Below, in pieces: positions 59,793 through 64,000 of a stretch of 64,000 bases of DNA; the first letter of the stretch is position 1; every line of letters starts with the position of its first letter. The notes beneath the pieces are model-generated. The model had not been told where the DNA came from. It was given only the letters and a program-made list of their open reading frames with translations, and did not search any database. The position numbers and the translations under genes are program-made. Where the stretch lies: assembly GCA_903924985.1 (NCBI GenBank), contig CAIYDT010000046.1, forward strand, positions 17,820-81,819, in the 5' to 3' direction. The stretch comes from an uncultured Acetobacteraceae bacterium (lineage in GTDB: Bacteria; Pseudomonadota; Alphaproteobacteria; Acetobacterales; Acetobacteraceae).

Positions 59793-60557
59793 TTACAGCC
59801 GCCCGCCGTCCACCACCCACAACTGGCTGGTGCACATGCGGCTGTCGTCGGATGCCAGCCACAGCACCAGATTGGCAACGTCGTCAGGATAGACTTTCTC
59901 CTTCAGGCATTGCGCGCGCATCAGGTCTTTCTCGGCTTCCGGCGTCAGCCACAGGTCGATCTGCCGCTGGGTCATGATCCAGCCGGGGATGACGGTGTTC
60001 ACCCGAATGCCGTCGGGGCCGAGGTCGCGGGCCATGCCCTTGGTCAACCCCTCCACCGCCGCTTTCGCGCTGGTGTAGGCGGGCATGCCGCCGTTGTTGG
60101 TATGCCAACTAATGGACCCGAAATTGACGATCGAGCCGCCGCCGGCCGCCTTCATCATCGGGGCCACTGCCTGAATGGCGAAGAACTGGTGGCGCAGGTT
60201 GGTGGCCATACGCTCATCCCAGAATTCGGGCGTAACGTCCTGCCAGGCATGCCGCTGATCGTTGGCGGCGTTATTCACCAGGACCGTCACTGGCCCCAGC
60301 TTTACCCCGACTGCCGCAATCGCGGCTTGCAGCGCGGAAATATCGGTCAGGTCGCAGTGCTGAAAGAACGGTTCCGGATGCCCGGCGTCGCGCAGGTTTG
60401 CGCACAAAGCGGCGGCCGGTTCGTCCGCGATATCCACGAAGGCAACGCGGGCACCCTGGCGCGCGAAGGCGGTGACCTCGGCCGCACCGATGCCGCTGGC
60501 GCCGCCGGTCACGAACACTGCTCGGTCACGCAGGCTGGGATATATGGCGGCGGTCAT
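59793..60557 (-). CDS. SDR-family sugar 1-dehydrogenase (XylB-like)
   Basis: A 254-residue classical SDR that likely oxidises an aldose to its lactone with NAD. The cofactor motif TGGASGIGAAE is at residues 17-27, NNAANDQRHAW near residue 95, the Ser is in NFGSISWH near residue 143, and YTSAKAA has the catalytic Tyr and Lys near residue 160. The start AAIYPSL, the FGSISWH box and AQCLKEKVYPDDVANLVLWLASDDSRMCT closely resemble D-xylose 1-dehydrogenase XylB of Caulobacter. The ATG overlaps the gluconokinase stop (ATGA), so a sugar-acid role is also supported by context. Confidence 0.88.
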   Translation of the reverse strand: MTAAIYPSLRDRAVFVTGGASGIGAAEVTAFARQGARVAFVDIADEPAAALCANLRDAGHPEPFFQHCDLTDISALQAAIAAVGVKLGPVTVLVNNAANDQRHAWQDVTPEFWDERMATNLRHQFFAIQAVAPMMKAAGGGSIVNFGSISWHTNNGGMPAYTSAKAAVEGLTKGMARDLGPDGIRVNTVIPGWIMTQRQIDLWLTPEAEKDLMRAQCLKEKVYPDDVANLVLWLASDDSRMCTSQLWVVDGGRL

Positions 60558-61036
60558 GGCAGGTGTTCCTTCACGCGGATGAGTGCGATCTCGATCAATT
60601 CGGACGGCGGCGGATCGATCGGCGCCACGATGGGGTGTTCCTCCGGCCCCGGCGGTTCCAGCGTCGCGAACTGGCTATCGAGCAACGCGGGCGGCATGAA
60701 ATGGCCTTTGCGTGCCAGGAGCCGTCCGGCGATCAGGTCCTTCGCCCCCACCAGGTACACCAGCACATCCGGCGCCAGGATCGCGCGATAGGCGCGTTTC
60801 AACGCCGAGCAGGCGACGACGCAATTGTCGTGGCGGCGCATCTCCGCCGCGATGGCGCGCAGCCAGGGCCAGCGGTCGTCATCGGTCAAAGGCGTGCCGG
60901 ACGCCATCTTGGCGACGTTCGCAGGAGGGTGAAACGAATCCCCCTCCAACAACGTCCAGCCCAGGCGTTGGGCAATGCCGGCCGCGACGGTGGTTTTGCC
61001 GCAGCCGGACACGCCCATGACAAGGATGGTTGTCAT
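60554..61036 (-). CDS. gntK: gluconokinase
   Basis: A 160-residue P-loop kinase that makes 6-phosphogluconate. The Walker A is VMGVSGCGKTTVAAGIAQRLG at the N-terminus; LLEGDSFHPPANVAKMASGTPLTDDDRWPWL near residue 30 and CSALKRAYRAIL near residue 75 are the gluconokinase family signatures. Its ATG shares a base with the stop of the 6-phosphogluconate dehydrogenase gene (TAATG) and its stop overlaps the sugar dehydrogenase start. The three genes therefore form one coupled operon. Confidence 0.93.
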   Translation of the reverse strand: MTTILVMGVSGCGKTTVAAGIAQRLGWTLLEGDSFHPPANVAKMASGTPLTDDDRWPWLRAIAAEMRRHDNCVVACSALKRAYRAILAPDVLVYLVGAKDLIAGRLLARKGHFMPPALLDSQFATLEPPGPEEHPIVAPIDPPPSELIEIALIRVKEHLP

Positions 61037-62019
61037 TACTTCTTGGGGGCCTCCACGTGCCCGCCGAAGCCAAAGCGCATGGCGGACAGCACCTTCTCGG
61101 CGAAGGTGTGCTCCTGCCGAGAGCGGAAGCGCACGAACAGCGAGGCGGCCAGGACCTCGGCCGGCACGGCTTCCTCCACGGCGGCTTCGACGGTCCAGCG
61201 GCCTTCGCCTGAATCTTCCACCACGCCGGAGAACCCGTCCAACGCCTCATCCTTCGCCAGCGCGGCCGACGTGAGGTCAAGCAGCCAGGACGTCACCACC
61301 GACCCGCGCCGCCACACCTCGGCGATGTCGCCCAGATTGAGGTCGAAACGCATATCCTCCGGCAGCTTGGGCGAGTTGCGATTCCGGAGAATGTCGAAGC
61401 CCTCGGCCATGGCCTGCATCATGCCGTATTCGATGCCGTTATGGATCATCTTGACGAAATGCCCCGCGCCCACCGGCCCCGCATGGATGTAGCCATGCTC
61501 GGCGCGGGAATCGCGGCCCTCGCGCCCCGTCGTGCGCTCGATCTCGCCGATCCCAGGCGCCAGCGCCTTGAAGATGGGGTCGAGGTGGTTCACCGCGTCG
61601 GTGTCCCCCCCGATCATCAGGCAGTAGCCCCGCTGCAAGCCCCACACGCCGCCGGAGGTGCCGACGTCCAGATACCGCAGCCCCTTAGCCGCCAGTTCCT
61701 TCCCGCGCCGAACGTCATCTTTGTAGTAGGTGTTGCCGCCATCGATGACGATATCGCCCTTACCCAGCAGGCTGGACAACGTGGTGATGGTGTCCTCGGT
61801 AATCTTGCCGTGCGGCAGCATCACCCACACCGCGCGCGGCGAGCCGCTGAGTTTGGACACCAGGTCCGCCAGCCCCGTCGCCGGCGTCGCGCCATCGCTC
61901 CCGAGCTCCGCCACCGACCCCGGATTGGCATCCCACACCACGGTCGAGTGCCCGGCGTGCATCAGCCGCCGCGAAATATTGGCCCCCATCCGGCCTAAAC
62001 CCACCACGCCGATCTGCAT
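61036..62019 (-). CDS. gnd: 6-phosphogluconate dehydrogenase (decarboxylating), short NAD-type
   Basis: A 327-residue beta-hydroxyacid dehydrogenase converting 6-phosphogluconate to ribulose 5-phosphate. The N-terminal motif is [22 protein letters not shown], the substrate motif is [22 protein letters not shown] near residue 120, and the catalytic Lys is in [25 protein letters not shown] near residue 180. The length matches the short GndA/YqeC group rather than the 470-residue Gnd. The ATG is at 62019; longer frames upstream have no similarity. It is the first gene of the operon. Confidence 0.93.
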   Translation of the reverse strand: MQIGVVGLGRMGANISRRLMHAGHSTVVWDANPGSVAELGSDGATPATGLADLVSKLSGSPRAVWVMLPHGKITEDTITTLSSLLGKGDIVIDGGNTYYKDDVRRGKELAAKGLRYLDVGTSGGVWGLQRGYCLMIGGDTDAVNHLDPIFKALAPGIGEIERTTGREGRDSRAEHGYIHAGPVGAGHFVKMIHNGIEYGMMQAMAEGFDILRNRNSPKLPEDMRFDLNLGDIAEVWRRGSVVTSWLLDLTSAALAKDEALDGFSGVVEDSGEGRWTVEAAVEEAVPAEVLAASLFVRFRSRQEHTFAEKVLSAMRFGFGGHVEAPKK

Positions 62020-62053
62020 CTGCTTCCTCCGTTTGTGCGGCAGCCGGCCAAGT

Positions 62054-62084
62054 CGTGGATGGCCGGCCTTCGCCCGCCATGACG
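62054..62084. repeat. REP-like palindrome
   Basis: The sequence starts CGTGGATGGC and ends GCCATGACG; ATGGC pairs with GCCAT and CGT with ACG. It is the type of palindrome often repeated in alphaproteobacterial intergenic DNA. It lies upstream of gnd and near the divergent MFS gene. Confidence 0.45.
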
Positions 62085-62220
62085 GGGAGAGAGAGCGGCC
62101 CAGCCTCACGAGATTCGGTCGGTGCCCCGTGAATGTCGAGAAACCCCACCCTGCCACAGCGGTGCGGCTTGGCAAGCGCGCGCTGGCGGGCGATTGAACG
62201 GCGCAAGGAGCCCGCCCCGC

Positions 62221-63597
62221 ATGGCCATAGCCGACGACCACACGATTCCCGACGGCTTGCCGCCTTCCACGCGGTGGATCGCAATGCTCACGGTGGCCAT
62301 TTCCGTGGGCATGACGGTGCTGGTCGGCGGCGTCGCCAACGTCGCGCTTCCCACCATCGCGCACGATCTGCACGCCACGCCCGCCGAATCGATCTGGGTG
62401 GTCAACGCCTACCAACTCGCGGTGACGGTGACGCTGCTGCCGTTCGCCTCGCTGGGCGATATCTACGGCCACCGGCGGGTCTATTGTTGGGGGGTGGTGC
62501 TGTTCACCATCGCCTCCCTGGCCTGTGCGGTCGCGCCGACCATGCCGCTGCTGGTGATCGCCCGCGTGTTCCAGGGATTCGGCGGTGCAGGCATCATGAG
62601 CGTCAACGGCGCCCTGATCCGCTTCATCTTCCCGCGTGCGCAGTTAGGGCGAGGCGTGGGCTTCAACGGTCTGATTGTAACTGGCTGCTCGGCCGCCGGC
62701 CCTTCCGTCGCCGCGGCGGTGATGGCGCTGACGTCGTGGCCCTGGCTGTTCTACGTCCAGGTGCCGCTGGGGGCGATTTCCTTCGCCCTTTCTGTCCGCT
62801 TCCTGCCCCGCACCCCGCTGGCCGGCGCGCCCTTCGACCCGCCCAGCGCCGTGTTGAACGCGCTGACCTTCGGCCTGTTCATCACCGCGTTGGACGGCGT
62901 CGGCCGAGGCCAATCCGCGGCCCTGATCGCCGCCGAGTTCGCCGTCTGCTTCACCATCGGATATGTCTTCGTGCGCCGGCAGCTCGGATTGAAGGCGCCC
63001 ATGCTGCCGGTGGACCTGTTCGCCAACCCGGTGTTCGCCTTGTCCTCGGCCACCGCCGTCTGCGCCCACTGCGCCCAGGTGATGGCGATGGTCGCCCTGC
63101 CCTTCTACTTCCAATACGTGGGCGGCCTGTCGCCGGTGGAGATCGGGGTGCTGATCACCCCCTGGCCCACCATGCTGGTGATCATGGCGCCGATCTCCGG
63201 CCGCCTCGCCGACCGTTACAACACCGGCATGCTGGGCGGCATCGGCATGGCGATCATGGTCGCGGGGCTGCTGCTGGTGCTGTTCATGCCGGTGCCGATG
63301 AACCGGCTGGACGTCGCGTGGCGGTTGGCGGTGTGTGGCCTGGGATTCGGGTGTTTCCAAACCCCCAACAACCGCCTGCTGATCGGCAGCGCACCTCCCA
63401 ACCGAGCGGGGGCAGGCAGCGGGGTTCTGTCCACCAGCCGCCTGCTGGGTCAGACGACGGGCAGCGCGCTGGTAGCGCTGATCTTCGGGCTGACATCCGG
63501 CTCGGTCGGGCTTGGCACGCAGATGTCCATCGGGGTCGCCGCGAGCTTCGCGACGGTGGCGACGGTGTTGAGTTCGCTGCGGATGGGGTGGCGTTAG
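62221..63597 (+). CDS. MFS transporter, DHA2 (EmrB/QacA) drug-type family
   Basis: A 458-residue membrane protein with 14 predicted helices, a hallmark of the DHA2 family of proton-coupled exporters. Motifs are [52 protein letters not shown] near residue 45, and [25 protein letters not shown] near residue 115. The ATG is preceded by AAGGAG. No EmrA-like adaptor gene or TetR regulator is beside it. Drug, dye or organic acid export all remain possible. Confidence 0.92.
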   Translation: MAIADDHTIPDGLPPSTRWIAMLTVAISVGMTVLVGGVANVALPTIAHDLHATPAESIWVVNAYQLAVTVTLLPFASLGDIYGHRRVYCWGVVLFTIASLACAVAPTMPLLVIARVFQGFGGAGIMSVNGALIRFIFPRAQLGRGVGFNGLIVTGCSAAGPSVAAAVMALTSWPWLFYVQVPLGAISFALSVRFLPRTPLAGAPFDPPSAVLNALTFGLFITALDGVGRGQSAALIAAEFAVCFTIGYVFVRRQLGLKAPMLPVDLFANPVFALSSATAVCAHCAQVMAMVALPFYFQYVGGLSPVEIGVLITPWPTMLVIMAPISGRLADRYNTGMLGGIGMAIMVAGLLLVLFMPVPMNRLDVAWRLAVCGLGFGCFQTPNNRLLIGSAPPNRAGAGSGVLSTSRLLGQTTGSALVALIFGLTSGSVGLGTQMSIGVAASFATVATVLSSLRMGWR

Positions 63598-64000
63598 GGA
63601 TCGCGGTCGGTCTCACGTTGCATGGGGTGCTGTGCCATTTGTTCGAGGTCTTATCGGCGTGCGGCCCCCCAGTCGTCATGGCCGGCCACCGTGCCGCGAC
63701 CGACGGCCGCCGGACTCCATCTCCGCGCGGGGCGGCATCATGCGGCCTCTGGCTGGGCGGGGTCCTCACGTTGCATGGGCTGCTGTGCCATCTATTGCTC
63801 GGTCTTGTCGGCATGCGGCCCCCCATCGTCATGGCCGGCCACCGTGCCGGCCATCCGTGGCGGCACCATGCCGCGACCGACGGCCGCCGGACACCATCTC
63901 CGCGCGGCGCAGCATCATGCGGCCTCTGGCTGGGCGGGGTCCTCACGTTGCATGGGCTGCTGTGCCATCTATTGCTCGGTCTTGTCGGCGTGCGGCCCCC
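63598..64000. repeat. tandem repeat region with two and a third units
   Basis: After the MFS stop no gene is supported; the sequence is a tandem repeat. Unit 1 is 63614-63766 (153 bases), unit 2 is 63767-63943 (177 bases), and unit 3 runs from 63944 beyond the window. Each unit starts CACGTTGCATGG and holds GTGCGGCCCCCC and GCGACCGACGGCCGCCGGA. The 24-base difference between units 1 and 2 is an insertion next to a palindrome. Both unit lengths are multiples of three, but the open frame seen on the minus strand runs antisense into the MFS gene and is not believed to be a protein. Confidence 0.7.
63831..63854. repeat. REP-like palindrome inside tandem repeat unit 2
   Basis: ATGGCCGGC (63831-63839) and GCCGGCCAT (63846-63854) are perfect complements separated by six bases. 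Unit 1 holds only the left arm; the extra 24 bases in unit 2 complete the hairpin. Confidence 0.6.

Noticed and set aside
63284..63946. A 220-codon minus-strand frame with a repeated peptide CNVRTPPSQRPHD across the terminal repeat
   Set aside because: It extends antisense through the well-supported MFS gene and its repeats simply mirror the DNA tandem repeat.
1..64000. CRISPR arrays, tRNA or rRNA genes, insertion sequences, prophage
   Set aside because: No regular spacer array, cloverleaf, transposase or integrase was seen in any gap or frame; the tandem repeat at the right end has units far too long and without spacers.

Overview
The window is GC-rich, densely coding bacterial DNA that looks like a chromosomal segment of an alphaproteobacterium, probably Rhodospirillales/Acetobacteraceae. 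The best markers are the NDUFA12 complex I accessory protein followed by MlaD, a small conserved protein and a DUF2155 protein, together with CaiB/TRAP/MmgE-PrpD/TauD-type catabolic genes and an NrdJ-derived protein. No rRNA, tRNA, CRISPR array, phage or insertion sequence was recognised. The order assignment is inferred from gene content, not from a marker tree.

Layout. 1-1.5 kb: an acyl-CoA dehydrogenase pair (+), the first cut by the window edge. 7.6-1.5 kb (-): one tightly coupled operon of ThDP enzyme, enoyl-CoA hydratase, two twin MFS carriers and a two-cluster Fe-S/CCG protein. 9-11 kb (-): GNAT/DUF482, RidA and a lone decayed class II ribonucleotide reductase relative. 11-11.9 kb: a repeat-bearing intergenic stretch. 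11.9-12.8 kb: a zinc-sensing (CZB) diguanylate cyclase. 13.1-16 kb (+): NDUFA12, MlaD, a small protein, DUF2155, OtsB and a HAD dehalogenase. 16-26.8 kb: FAH-family hydrolase, MsrB, a two-repeat small protein, MmgE/PrpD, MFS, alpha/beta hydrolase, three tandem TauD/TfdA dioxygenases, a relic of an ABC substrate-binding protein, an esterase and OtsA.

27-36 kb: amidase, MmgE/PrpD, a DctPQM TRAP transporter behind acetate kinase, and a third MmgE/PrpD. 35.3-38.8 kb (-): a four-gene MCE lipid transporter (STAS-MlaE permease, ATPase, MCE protein, lipoprotein). 38.8-45.8 kb (-): an orphan PotD-like binding protein, a formyl-THF hydrolase-like protein, a phospholipase C-like phosphoesterase, a HigBA-type toxin-antitoxin pair, an EF-hand-like protein, threonine aldolase and a hypothetical protein. 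45.9-54.8 kb: FAD-linked D-lactate/glycolate-type dehydrogenase, Mug-type glycosylase, acyl-CoA ligase with a CYP153 P450, a CHAP lipoprotein, an Asp/Glu-racemase-like isomerase, CaiB CoA-transferase and MFS. 54.8-57.4 kb: an OmpR/EnvZ-type two-component system divergent from a small periplasmic protein. 57.4-63.6 kb: AlkA-like glycosylase, glutamate-synthase-like FMN protein, an operon of 6-phosphogluconate dehydrogenase, gluconokinase and XylB-like sugar dehydrogenase, then a DHA2 drug-type exporter. The last 400 bases are a tandem repeat with embedded REP-like palindromes.

Taken together the genes suggest a soil or water heterotroph that oxidises many carboxylic acids and lipids: acyl-CoA dehydrogenases, hydratase, ligase and CYP153 for chains; CaiB, MmgE/PrpD, FAH, TRAP and several MFS carriers for organic acids; three TauD-type oxygenases for sulfonate, phenoxyacetate or similar ethers. 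Trehalose synthesis is encoded by otsA and otsB about 10 kb apart. The most unusual items are the NrdJ-derived protein without the active-site region, the TauD triplet with its transporter relic, the toxin gene that seems to have lost its start codon next to a clear promoter/operator, and a perfect 15-bp inverted repeat between acetate kinase and the TRAP genes.
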